Source: an uncultured Lachnospiraceae bacterium
GTDB taxonomy: Bacteria; Bacillota; Clostridia; Lachnospirales; Lachnospiraceae
Reading direction: 5' to 3'
Assembly: GCA_947591155.1 (NCBI GenBank)
Contig: CANQDA010000009.1
Span: 36,784 to 100,783, forward strand
Length of the DNA: 64,000 bases
Shown piece by piece: positions 35,433 through 44,820 of the stretch (positions are counted from its first letter, which is position 1; each line of letters opens with the position of its first letter). The notes beneath the pieces are model-generated. The model did no database searches. It was not told the origin of the DNA and saw only the letters and a list, made by a program, of their open reading frames with translations. The position numbers and the translations under genes were made by a program.

Positions 35433-36785
35433 TTACACCATATTAGCTGTCGATATAACTGATACGTCGGCAAATCGAAATATCTCCTCACCACATTTGA
35501 CAGGCATAGCAGGATGTACCTGCCTCATGCATCCCATGATTGTGAACAATTTCTTTTTGTCTACCGCCTTATCCGTCCGTACCGGAAGCAGCTTTCCATC
35601 TTTCGTCCTGACAGTCGTTGTGAGCATCCTCTTCGGCGCAGTGCGCTCCTGTTCGGCAAACCCAGCGCCTCTCGGACATTTATTGCCATCATATCCTTTC
35701 CCGTCCCAGCGGATCTGGCATCCGTTCGGGCAGAGGGTACAGGTCACCGTACCGGGAAGGGGATATCCTTTCTTTAGCCGGGCACTCCTTGCCCCATCCC
35801 AGGGCCGCATCTCTGTCCCTTTCAGGTAGGCAGCCGCATTTTTCCCCGCCAGCTCGCCCTGCTGCGAGACAAAATCCGCCAGGTCCATGATCCTGTGGGA
35901 GTTCCCGCAGGAGAAGATCCCGGGCACACTTGTCCGCATATATTCATCCGTCATAGTCCCGTTGGTCTTTTCATCAAGCCTGACCCCGGCAGTCCCGGCA
36001 ATCTCATTCTCGGGGATAAGCCCGACAGATAGCACCAGGGCGTCGCACTCCACCGTTTCTTCCGTCCCGCTGACCGGTTTCCTGTCCGGGCCAACCCCGG
36101 AGATCTCAACCGCCTTGAGTTTTCTTTCCCCTATGATCCTGGAGACCGTATGGCTGCACAGGAGCGGGATGTTGTAATCATAAAGGCACTGGACAACATT
36201 CCTCGCAAGGCCGGCCGGCTCGGGCAGGATCTCCACGACCGCCTTCACGTCCGCGCCCTCCAGCGTGAGCCTCCTCGCCATGATCATCCCGATGTCGCCG
36301 GACCCGAGGATCACGACCCGCTTCCCCGGCATGATGTTCCGGACGTTGACAAAGTTCTGCACGACCCCCGCCGTGAACACGCCCGCCGGCCGGGAGCCCG
36401 GGATGGAGATCGCACCCCTGGTCCTCTCGCGGCATCCGGTCGCCAGGATAACCGCTCCGGTCTGGAATGTCTTCAGTCCTTCCCGGCTTGCGGCTTTCAC
36501 TTCCCGTTTATCGGAAATCCGGATCACTTGATGCCCGGTCAGGATCTCCGCACCCGCCTCAATGGCTTCCTTCTCCGCCCTTATGGCATATTCCGGACCG
36601 GTCAGCTGATCATGGTAGCGGATCAGCCCGAACCCGTCGTGGATGCACTGGTTCAGGATGCCGCCCGCACAGGAATCCCTTTCCAGGACAACAACCCTCT
36701 CCGCCCCGGCTTCTTTCGCGCCTTTTGCCGCGGCAAGTCCCCCGGGACCGGCCCCTATGACCAGCACATCGCATTTTTCCATCAC
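35433..36785 (-). CDS. FAD/NAD(P)-binding oxidoreductase fused to a DUF1667 domain
   Basis: Residues 1-320 are a pyridine-nucleotide disulphide-type flavoprotein with VIGAGPGGLAAA for FAD, VVILGSGDIGM for NAD(P) and a late GIFSCGNSH segment. The last 110 residues are a DUF1667 domain with a Cys cluster (TCTLCPNGCQI then KCPRG), suited to a metal or iron-sulfur centre. In many Firmicutes these are two separate genes beside a GlpA-like dehydrogenase; here they are fused. It overlaps the GlpA-like gene upstream by four bases, so the pair probably forms one enzyme. Its substrate in a polysaccharide locus is unclear; glycerol-3-phosphate or a 2-hydroxy acid is a family-based guess. Confidence 0.87.
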   Translation of the reverse strand: MMEKCDVLVIGAGPGGLAAAKGAKEAGAERVVVLERDSCAGGILNQCIHDGFGLIRYHDQLTGPEYAIRAEKEAIEAGAEILTGHQVIRISDKREVKAASREGLKTFQTGAVILATGCRERTRGAISIPGSRPAGVFTAGVVQNFVNVRNIMPGKRVVILGSGDIGMIMARRLTLEGADVKAVVEILPEPAGLARNVVQCLYDYNIPLLCSHTVSRIIGERKLKAVEISGVGPDRKPVSGTEETVECDALVLSVGLIPENEIAGTAGVRLDEKTNGTMTDEYMRTSVPGIFSCGNSHRIMDLADFVSQQGELAGKNAAAYLKGTEMRPWDGARSARLKKGYPLPGTVTCTLCPNGCQIRWDGKGYDGNKCPRGAGFAEQERTAPKRMLTTTVRTKDGKLLPVRTDKAVDKKKLFTIMGCMRQVHPAMPVKCGEEIFRFADVSVISTANMV

Positions 36786-38233
36786 TTTACCTCCCCGGAG
36801 AACATCGCGCTGCCAGGCCCGCGCCAGGTGACTTCTTCAGGCCTCATACCGTATTCCTGTGTCAGCATGTCCACGATCCTTGTCAGGCAGTATCCTCCAT
36901 TACACCTGCCCGTGGTCGCCCATGCCCGGTATTTTATTGCCGAGATACTGCGTGCTCCCAATGGATTCTCTATGGCGTTCCTGATCTCCCGCTTTGTGAC
37001 CTTCTGGCATCTGCAGATGATCTCCCCGTACTCCGGATCTGTCTCAATAAGCCTTGCCTGCTCTTCTTCCGTCAGGTCTCTGAAACGTACCGGGGCTTCC
37101 CTTGCCGGGTTGAAGCCATCCTTCTCCTCCAGATCCATCCGATTCCCCACAAGATCCCGCACCATGCGGGCAATCGGCATGGATGCGGTCAAACCCGGGG
37201 ATTCGATCCCGATCAGGTTAATCAGTCCCGGACAGCTTTCCTCTTCCTTTACCACAAAATCCCTGAACCCGCCCTCTCCGGGCGGCGCCTGCTTGGCCCG
37301 TATCCCGGCATAATTCCCGATTATGTATCTCCGCTCAATGGACGGCAGGAGCGCCCTGGCCTCCGCAAAGAGCCTGTCCATGGTCTCCTGTGTGCAGGAG
37401 CAGTCGCCCTTATCCCCGGTATACTCCGCGCTCGGGCCGATGATGATGTTCCTGTCGATCGTCGGCGTGAGGTGCACCCCGAGTCCGCCGATGCCGGGCT
37501 TCGGGGCCGGATAGACCGGGATGTCCAGCAGTTCACCGGCAACCTTGTCGAGAATGAAGTACTCTCCCCGGCAGGGATAGATGCGGTAGCCAGGAACCCC
37601 CGCCATCTCGGAGATACGGTCGCTGTAAAGCCCTGCACTGTTGATCAGTATCCTGCTTCTATAGGTTTTCCCACCCGCAGTGATGCAAAAACCATCTTCC
37701 GTTTTTTCTACCGCGGTTACCTCACTGTTAAACTGAAATATGACTCCGTTTGCCGCCGCGTTTTCCGCAAGCGCAATACAGTAGGAGAACGGATCAAAGA
37801 TGGAAGTATGCGGCGAGTACATCCCGCCGATTCCATCCACGCCTGGAACAACCCTGCGGAGTTCTTCCCTGCCCATCAGGCGCAGGCCTTCGCATTCGTT
37901 TTGCTCCCCCTGGGCGACGATACCCTCCAGGATTTTCATGTCCTCTTCATCAAAGGCGACAAGGATTTTCCCCGTGTTCCTAAACGGGACACCCAGCTCT
38001 TCGCAGACCGCCTCGAAGCCTTTATTACCCTCAACGCAGAGCCTCGCCATCAGGCTGCCTGTCCTGTTGTTGAAACCGGCATGCACGACAGCGGAATTTC
38101 TCCCGCTCGTCCCTGCCGCCACGTCACATTCCTTTTCGATCACCGTGACGGTTATCTTATATCTCGACAACTCCCTTGCGATGGCGCATCCCACGCCGCC
38201 CGCTCCGATTACGATGACATCGCTCTGGTTCAT
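36782..38233 (-). CDS. GlpA-like FAD-dependent dehydrogenase with BFD-type [2Fe-2S] domain
   Basis: The 483-residue protein has an N-terminal FAD motif (VIGAGGVGCAIARELS), the DAO fold with SGRNSAVVHAGFNN, and a C-terminal BFD-like domain. The domain shows four Cys in ICRCQKVTKREI and GRCNGGYCL. This is the layout of anaerobic glycerol-3-phosphate dehydrogenase subunit A and of related 2-hydroxyglutarate oxidases. It overlaps rfbG by four bases and the flavoprotein-DUF1667 gene by four bases, so it is translationally tied to CDP-sugar genes. That context is odd for a catabolic enzyme and may mean it acts on a polysaccharide precursor. Confidence 0.88.
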   Translation of the reverse strand: MNQSDVIVIGAGGVGCAIARELSRYKITVTVIEKECDVAAGTSGRNSAVVHAGFNNRTGSLMARLCVEGNKGFEAVCEELGVPFRNTGKILVAFDEEDMKILEGIVAQGEQNECEGLRLMGREELRRVVPGVDGIGGMYSPHTSIFDPFSYCIALAENAAANGVIFQFNSEVTAVEKTEDGFCITAGGKTYRSRILINSAGLYSDRISEMAGVPGYRIYPCRGEYFILDKVAGELLDIPVYPAPKPGIGGLGVHLTPTIDRNIIIGPSAEYTGDKGDCSCTQETMDRLFAEARALLPSIERRYIIGNYAGIRAKQAPPGEGGFRDFVVKEEESCPGLINLIGIESPGLTASMPIARMVRDLVGNRMDLEEKDGFNPAREAPVRFRDLTEEEQARLIETDPEYGEIICRCQKVTKREIRNAIENPLGARSISAIKYRAWATTGRCNGGYCLTRIVDMLTQEYGMRPEEVTWRGPGSAMFSGEVK

Positions 38234-39306
38234 ACCAAATCCATCCCGTAAAATTCCCTGATCTGTTTTCTGGCGATCTCCAGCTCAGGGACTCCGTCCT
38301 TCTGCATCTTGTAATACTCCACGATATTGTAGAGCATCTTGTCACACGAGAGCAGTGGTTCCCAGTCCAGTTCCCGAAGAGACTTGGTGATGTCCAGTCC
38401 CAGCGTCTGCGATTCCTTCACGCCGAATGCATCCCCCACCACATATCCTGCGCTCGAATAGTGCCTGCGCATCTGCTCCACGACCCATACGACCTCCCGG
38501 ATCCCGTCCCGCGTCGGCCCGATGTTCCACTTCTGGGAGTACTTCTCCGGCTCCCCGTACATCAGCCGCCCAATAGAAAGGTACCCGTTGAGGGCATCCA
38601 TCATGGACTGCCAGGGCCTTGTCTGGTGCGGGTGGCGGAGTTCCACCGGCCTGCCCTCCGCGATAGAGTTTAAGATGGAAGGGATCAGCCTCGACTGGAC
38701 ATGGTCGCCGCCTCCCAGGACATTGCTCGCCCTGACCGCCGACACGCCGACACAGCGTTCCCCGGTCTGCAGGTATGAGTTCTTATAGGTATCCGTGATA
38801 TACTCCATGCAGGTCTTGCTGCTGGAGTAGGGGTCAACGCCGCCCAGGGGATCCGTCTCCCCATAGACTGCGCCGTCGCCCTTGTTCTCATATACCTTAT
38901 CAGTGGTAACGATCACGACGCTCTTCACGCCGGGGCACTCCCGGATGGCCTCGAAGATGTTTACCGTGCCCATGACATTGGTCTCGTATGCATAGCGAGG
39001 ATCCAGAAAACAGTCGTTCACAATCGCCTGCGCCGCCAGATGGAAAACGATCTCCGGCTGAGCGGTGAGAAGCGATTTTTTGAGAGATTCGTAATCCCTC
39101 ACGTCGCCTTCAATGCTGTGGCAGAGTTCCTCCCCACGCATCCTCCGGAACATTCCCCCGTCCGGGGCGGGAAGCGCGTATCCTGTCATGTCGGCGCCTA
39201 GTTCCGAGAGGACCGCCGTCAGCCACGATCCCTTGTATCCGGTATGACCCGTTACGAAGACCCGTTTCCCTTTATAAAATATGGCGTTCTTCTGGTTTGC
39301 TCTCAT
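38230..39306 (-). CDS. rfbG: CDP-glucose 4,6-dehydratase
   Basis: The 358-residue extended SDR converts CDP-glucose to CDP-4-keto-6-deoxyglucose. It has the NAD loop VTGHTGYKGSWL, which is distinctive for RfbG, then HLAAQAIVNDCFLDP, TTDKVYEN and catalytic YSSSK (YxxxK). Together with rfbF further up the operon it makes the entry intermediate for CDP-activated deoxy and branched sugars. The next step would normally be RfbH (pyridoxamine-dependent 3-dehydrase), but no such gene is present; a split transketolase and SDR enzymes are found instead. Confidence 0.93.
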   Translation of the reverse strand: MRANQKNAIFYKGKRVFVTGHTGYKGSWLTAVLSELGADMTGYALPAPDGGMFRRMRGEELCHSIEGDVRDYESLKKSLLTAQPEIVFHLAAQAIVNDCFLDPRYAYETNVMGTVNIFEAIRECPGVKSVVIVTTDKVYENKGDGAVYGETDPLGGVDPYSSSKTCMEYITDTYKNSYLQTGERCVGVSAVRASNVLGGGDHVQSRLIPSILNSIAEGRPVELRHPHQTRPWQSMMDALNGYLSIGRLMYGEPEKYSQKWNIGPTRDGIREVVWVVEQMRRHYSSAGYVVGDAFGVKESQTLGLDITKSLRELDWEPLLSCDKMLYNIVEYYKMQKDGVPELEIARKQIREFYGMDLV

Positions 39307-39331
39307 TTTTTGTCTTTCCCTGTCATCTCTT

Positions 39332-40372
39332 TTACTTGACTACGCGGAAGTCCGCGTCCAGCGTGCCGTCCTCGAGACGCTTCTTCAGGCATTTGAGGCG
39401 CGTGACCTTCCAGCTGTTGAATGTCTCCCTGTCAAAACCTATGCCTTGGTAAAAGTCCATGAGCTCCTTCCCGGCCTTCTCGATGTTCCACTGGGGCTTA
39501 TAATAATCCTTCAGCACCGTGAGGATCTTCTCGGAGGAGACGCGGTAGCTTCTGGGGTCCGTGTGTTCACCGGTGAATGTCAGGCTACAGCCCGGCACGC
39601 ACTTCTGCGCCATGGACGCCAGGTCGCGGACCGTGTAGTTGTTGTCCTCCGTGCCGATGTTGAAGACCTGCCCCCTGACAAGCTCCGCCGGAGCCTCCAG
39701 CGCTGCGGTAAAGGCCGCGCTGATATCCTTCACATGGGACATGGGACGCACCGGGGACCCGTCGCTCTTGATCTCGATCATCCTGTTCGTAAAGGCGTAA
39801 CCGACAAACTGGTTGAACACGATGTCGCAGCGCAGGTTCGGGCTCGCTCCGTAGGCCGTTGCCGGACGCATGATGGTGACGGCGAAATCGTCATCGCAGA
39901 GTTCCGAGAGTTCACCCTCACAGATCCACTTGGTCTTCGCGTAGGCTGTGATCGGGTTCTTCTCGCTCTCCTCGTCTGCTGCCCTGCTCGTGTCAGAGAT
40001 GCCGTATACGCTCTGAGACGAAGCATAGACGAACCGTTTCACACCGGCCTCTTTCGCACAGCGCGCGATCCGCATCGTTCCCTTATGGTTGATATCGTAA
40101 GTCAGTTTTTCGTCAAAGTCCCCCAGCGGGTCGTTGGAAAGGCCCGCGAGATGGATAACGTAATCAACCCCCGCAAAATCCCCGGGCACGGCGTCCCGCA
40201 CGTCCTTAAAGATCTGCTTCTTTACATCCTGCTTCGTCGGGACAAGGTAGCAGTCCTCATAGTAGCCCGCGTCGTAGCCGACCACATCAAATCCCTTCTG
40301 GACCAGGAAAGGCACCATCACGTTTCCGATGTACCCCAGGTTCCCTGTCACCATCACTGTCTTCTTAGTCAT
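39332..40372 (-). CDS. NAD-dependent epimerase/dehydratase (SDR) 1
   Basis: This extended SDR has VTGNLGYIGNVMVPFL for NAD and AYAKTKW as the catalytic YxxxK. The start at 40372 is used because GGAGG lies 5 bases upstream; the ATG at 40384 overlaps that site. It has a conserved RPATAYGASPNLR segment seen in sugar-nucleotide epimerases and reductases. It should act on a CDP- or other NDP-sugar made by neighbours, but specific chemistry (epimerisation, reduction) cannot be assigned. Confidence 0.85.
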   Translation of the reverse strand: MTKKTVMVTGNLGYIGNVMVPFLVQKGFDVVGYDAGYYEDCYLVPTKQDVKKQIFKDVRDAVPGDFAGVDYVIHLAGLSNDPLGDFDEKLTYDINHKGTMRIARCAKEAGVKRFVYASSQSVYGISDTSRAADEESEKNPITAYAKTKWICEGELSELCDDDFAVTIMRPATAYGASPNLRCDIVFNQFVGYAFTNRMIEIKSDGSPVRPMSHVKDISAAFTAALEAPAELVRGQVFNIGTEDNNYTVRDLASMAQKCVPGCSLTFTGEHTDPRSYRVSSEKILTVLKDYYKPQWNIEKAGKELMDFYQGIGFDRETFNSWKVTRLKCLKKRLEDGTLDADFRVVK

Positions 40373-40409
40373 GTTATCCTCCATCGTGTTATGTGTTATG
40401 TGTTATGTC

Positions 40410-41330
40410 TTATATTCTTACGGATCGTCCGCCGGACGTCTCCGTGAGTTGCCCCTTCCACCAGGAGACGGTCTTTTTTATACCCTCTTCAAATCTGGTA
40501 AACCCGTCAAAGCCTATCACATTCAACAATGTGCTGTTATTGCCGACCAACGCACAGCCGGGGGTGTCTTCATTCTCGAAATACAGCAGTTGTTCTTTCC
40601 CAACCACTCTGGCGATGGTCTGGAAAGCTTTCCGCATCGTAACGCCCTGCCCGGAAGAGATGTTTACCACTCCGTCGAAATCACTCTCCAGTATCTTATC
40701 CACGGCCCTGCCGATGTCCTCAATAAAAACGTAGTCCCAAAGGTTGTTTGGGGCCTTGCAGGCAAACGGCTCATCCGCGAGGAATGACTGGATCGCTGTT
40801 GGAATCGCCCTTCCCTGCCTGCAGTCACGCGGCCCATACGCCGAGAAGAAGCGGGTACACACAAAGCGCTTTCCCATATCCCTGCAGAATGGAATGGCGA
40901 CACGCTCAAACGCCATCTTGCAAGACCCGTAGAGGGATGTTGGATTGCACACATCCGCCTCACGGCAGCTTTGTCCTTCCCCATACTCTGCGCTGCTCCC
41001 CGCGAAAAGGAACGTTCCTCCTTCAAAGAGCTGCAGCAGGGAAAGGCTCGTCTCCAGCCAGCGGATGTTACTGTCCGACTTCAAAAATCCTGGGCCGCTT
41101 AAGTCCCACGCCAGATGGATCAGAATGTCCGGCTTTACCCTGTCCAGTAAAGCTTCCTGCTCCTCTCGCCGCAGCAAGTCCGCCTTTTCGGGAATTACAT
41201 TGTCTGGGTAGCACGCCTTGTGCTTTCCTGATGTGACCGCCGTTACAAGATATCCGTCCTTTCCTGCAAGTTGACGGGTAATGGCGGAACCAATACCTCC
41301 CCCTGCCCCGGTTACCATTACTTTTTTCAT
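40410..41330 (-). CDS. NAD-dependent epimerase/dehydratase (SDR) 2
   Basis: The extended SDR begins MKKVMVTGAGGGIGSAITRQ and has FAGSSAEYG and catalytic YGSCK. The start at 41330 follows AGGGAG by 5 bases and overlaps the end of SDR 3 by four bases (ATGA). CDP-paratose/abequose synthases and 4-ketoreductases of deoxy sugars have this size and motif set. It is likely one of the reductive or epimerising steps after RfbG. Confidence 0.83.
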   Translation of the reverse strand: MKKVMVTGAGGGIGSAITRQLAGKDGYLVTAVTSGKHKACYPDNVIPEKADLLRREEQEALLDRVKPDILIHLAWDLSGPGFLKSDSNIRWLETSLSLLQLFEGGTFLFAGSSAEYGEGQSCREADVCNPTSLYGSCKMAFERVAIPFCRDMGKRFVCTRFFSAYGPRDCRQGRAIPTAIQSFLADEPFACKAPNNLWDYVFIEDIGRAVDKILESDFDGVVNISSGQGVTMRKAFQTIARVVGKEQLLYFENEDTPGCALVGNNSTLLNVIGFDGFTRFEEGIKKTVSWWKGQLTETSGGRSVRI

Positions 41331-42244
41331 GTCTGCTCCCTGATCCATTCCGCAGTCAGTTTGACAGCTTCCGCAAACGGGACCTGCGGGATAAAGCCCG
41401 TGTCCCGCGTCAGCTCCTCTATGCTGTATAATTCCGCCGGAAGATAGATCCCGTTGAACTTCATCTCACCAAACCCAAGCTTGGCATCCGGGTTCACGAC
41501 ATCCCGGACTACCGTGAGGAACTCTTTCAATGGTTTTGCATCCCCACCTGCCAGTACGTAATGCCCGCCATTCTTTCCTTTCTCGCCAATCATGTAAAGA
41601 GCCCTCACCGCGTCCGCGATATAAATGAAATCGTAAATCTGGTTCCCCTCGCTCAGCGGCTGGTGCTTTCCGGCCAGGAGGTTTCGGATCATCGAGTTGA
41701 TGAGCCGGGGAGATGTCTCCCCCACGCCGAAAATATTCGTAAAGATAGGCCAGATGAACCCGATTCCCTGCTGCTGCGCCACGCCCTCGCCCATATACTC
41801 GCAGGCGAGCTTCGCGGTCTTATAGATTTTGTGCTTGTCCCCCTCTGCGTGCCTCCCCTCCGGTACAGCCAGCTCGTACTGGGAGATGCTTCCGGAGCCG
41901 ATGAACTTCCCGCACCCGATCTCCTTCGCCGCGACGATCGCGTCCATGACGTACCGGATGTTCGCCGTCTGTCTCCTGTAATCCAGAAGGGGCTCATGGA
42001 AGAGGCCGTCCCACGCAAGCTGGTACCAGACGTCGATGTCCCGCTCCGGCATTCTCTCCGGGATGCCCCCGATCCGGTCCAGGTCGCATTCGACGATGTG
42101 GACCGGCAGTCCTTCCAGGCGGTGATACCTGTCTGTAAATCCTTCCCGGACGATCACCCATGTCTCAACGCCCCGACCCACCAGCTCGTTTACCAGTGCG
42201 CTTCCGACAAACCCGGCGCCGCCACAGACTATAGCTTTCTTCAT
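41327..42244 (-). CDS. NAD-dependent epimerase/dehydratase (SDR) 3
   Basis: The SDR begins MKKAIVCGGAGFVGSALVNE. Further marks are WYQLAWDG, FIGSGSISQYE and, at the catalytic position, YKTAK (YxxxK). GGGGA about 8 bases before the ATG at 42244 supports that start over 42250. It resembles SDR 2 in length and order of motifs, so the two may come from an old duplication, which I could not test. Likely substrate: a CDP-deoxysugar. Confidence 0.83.
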   Translation of the reverse strand: MKKAIVCGGAGFVGSALVNELVGRGVETWVIVREGFTDRYHRLEGLPVHIVECDLDRIGGIPERMPERDIDVWYQLAWDGLFHEPLLDYRRQTANIRYVMDAIVAAKEIGCGKFIGSGSISQYELAVPEGRHAEGDKHKIYKTAKLACEYMGEGVAQQQGIGFIWPIFTNIFGVGETSPRLINSMIRNLLAGKHQPLSEGNQIYDFIYIADAVRALYMIGEKGKNGGHYVLAGGDAKPLKEFLTVVRDVVNPDAKLGFGEMKFNGIYLPAELYSIEELTRDTGFIPQVPFAEAVKLTAEWIREQT

Positions 42245-42300
42245 ATCCATTCCCCAAAACCATTATCTTTCATAAGCAATTCCTGCAAGGGACGGTGTCT

Positions 42301-43233
42301 TCATGTCCCTTTGCGAAGATGCCTCTCAACGGAATCTGCAACCGACTCCGCGTCGATGCCCGCCTGTTTTCTCAGCCAGGCAATGGAGCCGCTCCCGTGT
42401 CCATAGGTATCCGGGACCCCGAAGCGCTTAAACCTGCAGCGAAGCCCGTCGTTCTCCGCAATGTACTCCGCCACCGCGCCTCCCAAGCCGCCGATGATGT
42501 TCTCCTCTTCCAGTGTATAGATCACGCCGCATTCTTCCGCCGCCTCTCTGATTGCCTCAGTATCCAGCGGTTTCACCGTGTGCATGTTGTATACGCTGAT
42601 GCCGATGCCCTTATCCCTCAACCGCTTACAGGCCTTCATGGCCTCAGGAAGCATGACTCCTGTCGCAAACAATGCGGCATCCTTGCCGTCACTGAGGCGG
42701 ATCGCCTTGCCGAATCTGAAATCCTCCTGCGTATAATCCGGCTGGTAATCCGGATCGTTCCTCCCCAAGCCGATATAAATGGGGTTCCCATAGTTTACGG
42801 CCAGCCTCGCAGCCGCGCGGACGTCCGTCTCGCAGGAGGTGTACACCACCGTCATGTTCGGCAGGACACGCAAGATCGCGGTGTCCTCAATGGAGTGGTG
42901 CGTCGTGCCGGAATTCCCGTAACCGTACCCGGGGATCACCCCCGCAAGCACTACCGGAAGCTGCTGGTAGGCCACATCCACCCGGATCTGCTCGTAGGCC
43001 CGCATGGTCAGGAACATCGCCATGGTGTATCCCACCGGCTTCAGCCCCCGCAGCGCGAGGCCTGCGGCCGTGCCCACCATGCTCTGTTCCGCGATGCCGA
43101 CATTGTAAAAGCGGTCAGGGAACTCCTGCTCCAGTCCCTCCACGACGTGAAACCCGCACTCGGCGCTGACGAAGACCACGCCGGGATCCTCCCGCATGAT
43201 CTTCTGCATCTCATCCACAAATATATTCCTCAT
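42301..43233 (-). CDS. Split transketolase, C-terminal (pyrimidine-binding plus C) subunit
   Basis: The 310-residue protein corresponds to the pyrimidine-binding and C-terminal domains of transketolase. It has the conserved Glu region YNVGIAEQSMVGTAAGLAL, MTVVYTSCETD, and a late GLGGAVAEYIAEN. It needs the N-terminal subunit encoded just upstream, which it overlaps by four bases, to bind thiamine diphosphate. Split transketolases in sugar-nucleotide clusters attach a two-carbon unit to a keto sugar and make branched-chain sugars (aldgarose-type pathways). Here CDP-4-keto-6-deoxyglucose would be the likely acceptor; this is inference. Confidence 0.9.
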   Translation of the reverse strand: MRNIFVDEMQKIMREDPGVVFVSAECGFHVVEGLEQEFPDRFYNVGIAEQSMVGTAAGLALRGLKPVGYTMAMFLTMRAYEQIRVDVAYQQLPVVLAGVIPGYGYGNSGTTHHSIEDTAILRVLPNMTVVYTSCETDVRAAARLAVNYGNPIYIGLGRNDPDYQPDYTQEDFRFGKAIRLSDGKDAALFATGVMLPEAMKACKRLRDKGIGISVYNMHTVKPLDTEAIREAAEECGVIYTLEEENIIGGLGGAVAEYIAENDGLRCRFKRFGVPDTYGHGSGSIAWLRKQAGIDAESVADSVERHLRKGT

Positions 43234-44036
43234 CTGAGTTCCTCCATCGCCTGCGCGTACTGGGCTTCGTCCGGGGATTTATAGTGCCATTCCAGGCGGT
43301 CTTCCATGAAGGAGACGCCCTTCCCCTTGACTGTCTGGGCAATGATGGCCGTGGGACGCTCATCATTCCACGTCACGGTTTCCTTCAGCGCCGCCTCGAT
43401 GGCCCCGCAGTCGTGCCCGTCGATGTCAAACACGCGGTACCCGAACGCGCGCCACTTTTCCGCCATGTCGCCGTAGTTCAGGATCTCGCTGTCGCGTCCG
43501 CACCCCTGGAGCCTGTTCCGGTCGACCACCACAATGAGATGGTTCAGCTTCTGCTTCGCGGCGAACGCGGCGTTCTCCCACACGGAGCCCTCGTTGCACT
43601 CCCCGTCGCCGATAACCACAAATACGCGGGAGTCATATCCCCTTATCCTCGCCGCGAGGGCGCTCCCCGTACCCAGTGCCAGGCCGTGCCCCAGGGAACC
43701 CGAACTGGTCTCCACGCCCGGATAGGAGCGGATCTTTGGATGGATCAGCATGTCGGAGCCGTCCGCGCCATAGTTGAGCAGCTCCTCCTTCGGAAACATC
43801 CCTGCCATTGCCAGGGAGCAGTACAGCGCTGACGAGCAGTGCCCTTTGCTGAGGACCAGCATGTCCCGGTCCGGCTTCCACGGGTCGCCCGGATTCAAAC
43901 GCAGAAAGCCTCCCTGGAAGATCACCGTCATCACGTCCGCAATGCTTAAGGACCCTCCGGAAAAGGAACCCCCGGCGCGGTGCAGCACCGTCTCTATCTC
44001 TCTGCGGAGCTCTTTCGCCTTTTCTTCGTATGTCAT
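43230..44036 (-). CDS. Split transketolase, N-terminal (TPP-binding) subunit
   Basis: The 268-residue protein is the thiamine-diphosphate/Mg-binding half of transketolase. It has LSKGHCSSALY, SLGHGLALGTG and the TPP motif VVIGDGECNEGSVWENAAF, ending in the usual VVDRNRLQG. Together with the C-terminal subunit it makes the active enzyme. The pair lies between rfbF and three SDR genes, so it belongs to the sugar-nucleotide pathway rather than to central metabolism, where a full-length enzyme would be expected. Confidence 0.92.
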   Translation of the reverse strand: MTYEEKAKELRREIETVLHRAGGSFSGGSLSIADVMTVIFQGGFLRLNPGDPWKPDRDMLVLSKGHCSSALYCSLAMAGMFPKEELLNYGADGSDMLIHPKIRSYPGVETSSGSLGHGLALGTGSALAARIRGYDSRVFVVIGDGECNEGSVWENAAFAAKQKLNHLIVVVDRNRLQGCGRDSEILNYGDMAEKWRAFGYRVFDIDGHDCGAIEAALKETVTWNDERPTAIIAQTVKGKGVSFMEDRLEWHYKSPDEAQYAQAMEELR

Positions 44037-44040
44037 TCCT

Positions 44041-44820
44041 CTAGTCCTCCCATATCCTCCAGGGGGCGCTGTCCCCGGACCACAAAGCCTCCAGTTTCTC
44101 CTTTTCGCGAAGCGTGTCCATGCACTGCCAGAAGCCCGTGTGCTTGTACGCGACCAGCCTGCCTTCCCTCGCGACGGTCTCCAGCGGCTGCTTCTCCAGC
44201 ACGGAACTGTCGCCCTCGATATAGTCGATGAACTCCGGCTCGCAGACCATGTAGCCGATGTTGATCAGGCCCCCGTCACCCCTGGCCTTCTCCCGGAACT
44301 CCCGGACATGGCTGTTTTCGTCGATGTCCAGCACGCCGAAGCGCTGCTCCAGGTTGTAGGCGGACATGGTGACGGTCCCTCCGTTCGCCCTGTGGTAGTC
44401 ATACAGCTTGTTGATATCGATGTCACAGACGGCATCCCCGTAGGTCAGCATGAATGCCCCGCCGTCCAGGAAATCCCGGACACGTTTCACCCGTCCGCCC
44501 GTCATCGTGTTCAGCCCTGTGTCGACGACCGTGACCTTCCACGGTTCGGAGTGCTGCCTGTGCACCGTGACCTCCCCGCCTTTGGAGAAATCAAATGTCA
44601 CGTCGCTGGTGTGGAAGAAGTAGTTGGAGAACCACTCCTTGATGTACTCCTGCTTGTACCCCGCGCAGACAATGAAATCATTGTACCCGTAGAAGGAATA
44701 GGTCTTCATAATGTGCCACAGGATCGGCATCCCGCCGATCTCGATCATGGGCTTTGGCCTCAAGTGGCTCTCCTCGCTGATCCGGGTCCCAAGTCCACCC
44801 GCCAGGATCACAACCTTCAT
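44041..44820 (-). CDS. rfbF: Glucose-1-phosphate cytidylyltransferase
   Basis: The 259-residue enzyme makes CDP-glucose from CTP and glucose-1-phosphate. It shows VILAGGLGTRISEES, RPKPMIEIGGMPILWHIMK and YGDAVCDI, all typical of RfbF (257 residues in Salmonella). The start at 44820 gives the family N-terminus and overlaps the GT8 stop codon by four bases; the longer open frame upstream is just GT8 sequence in another frame. It commits the block to a CDP-sugar, with rfbG farther down. Confidence 0.95.
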   Translation of the reverse strand: MKVVILAGGLGTRISEESHLRPKPMIEIGGMPILWHIMKTYSFYGYNDFIVCAGYKQEYIKEWFSNYFFHTSDVTFDFSKGGEVTVHRQHSEPWKVTVVDTGLNTMTGGRVKRVRDFLDGGAFMLTYGDAVCDIDINKLYDYHRANGGTVTMSAYNLEQRFGVLDIDENSHVREFREKARGDGGLINIGYMVCEPEFIDYIEGDSSVLEKQPLETVAREGRLVAYKHTGFWQCMDTLREKEKLEALWSGDSAPWRIWED

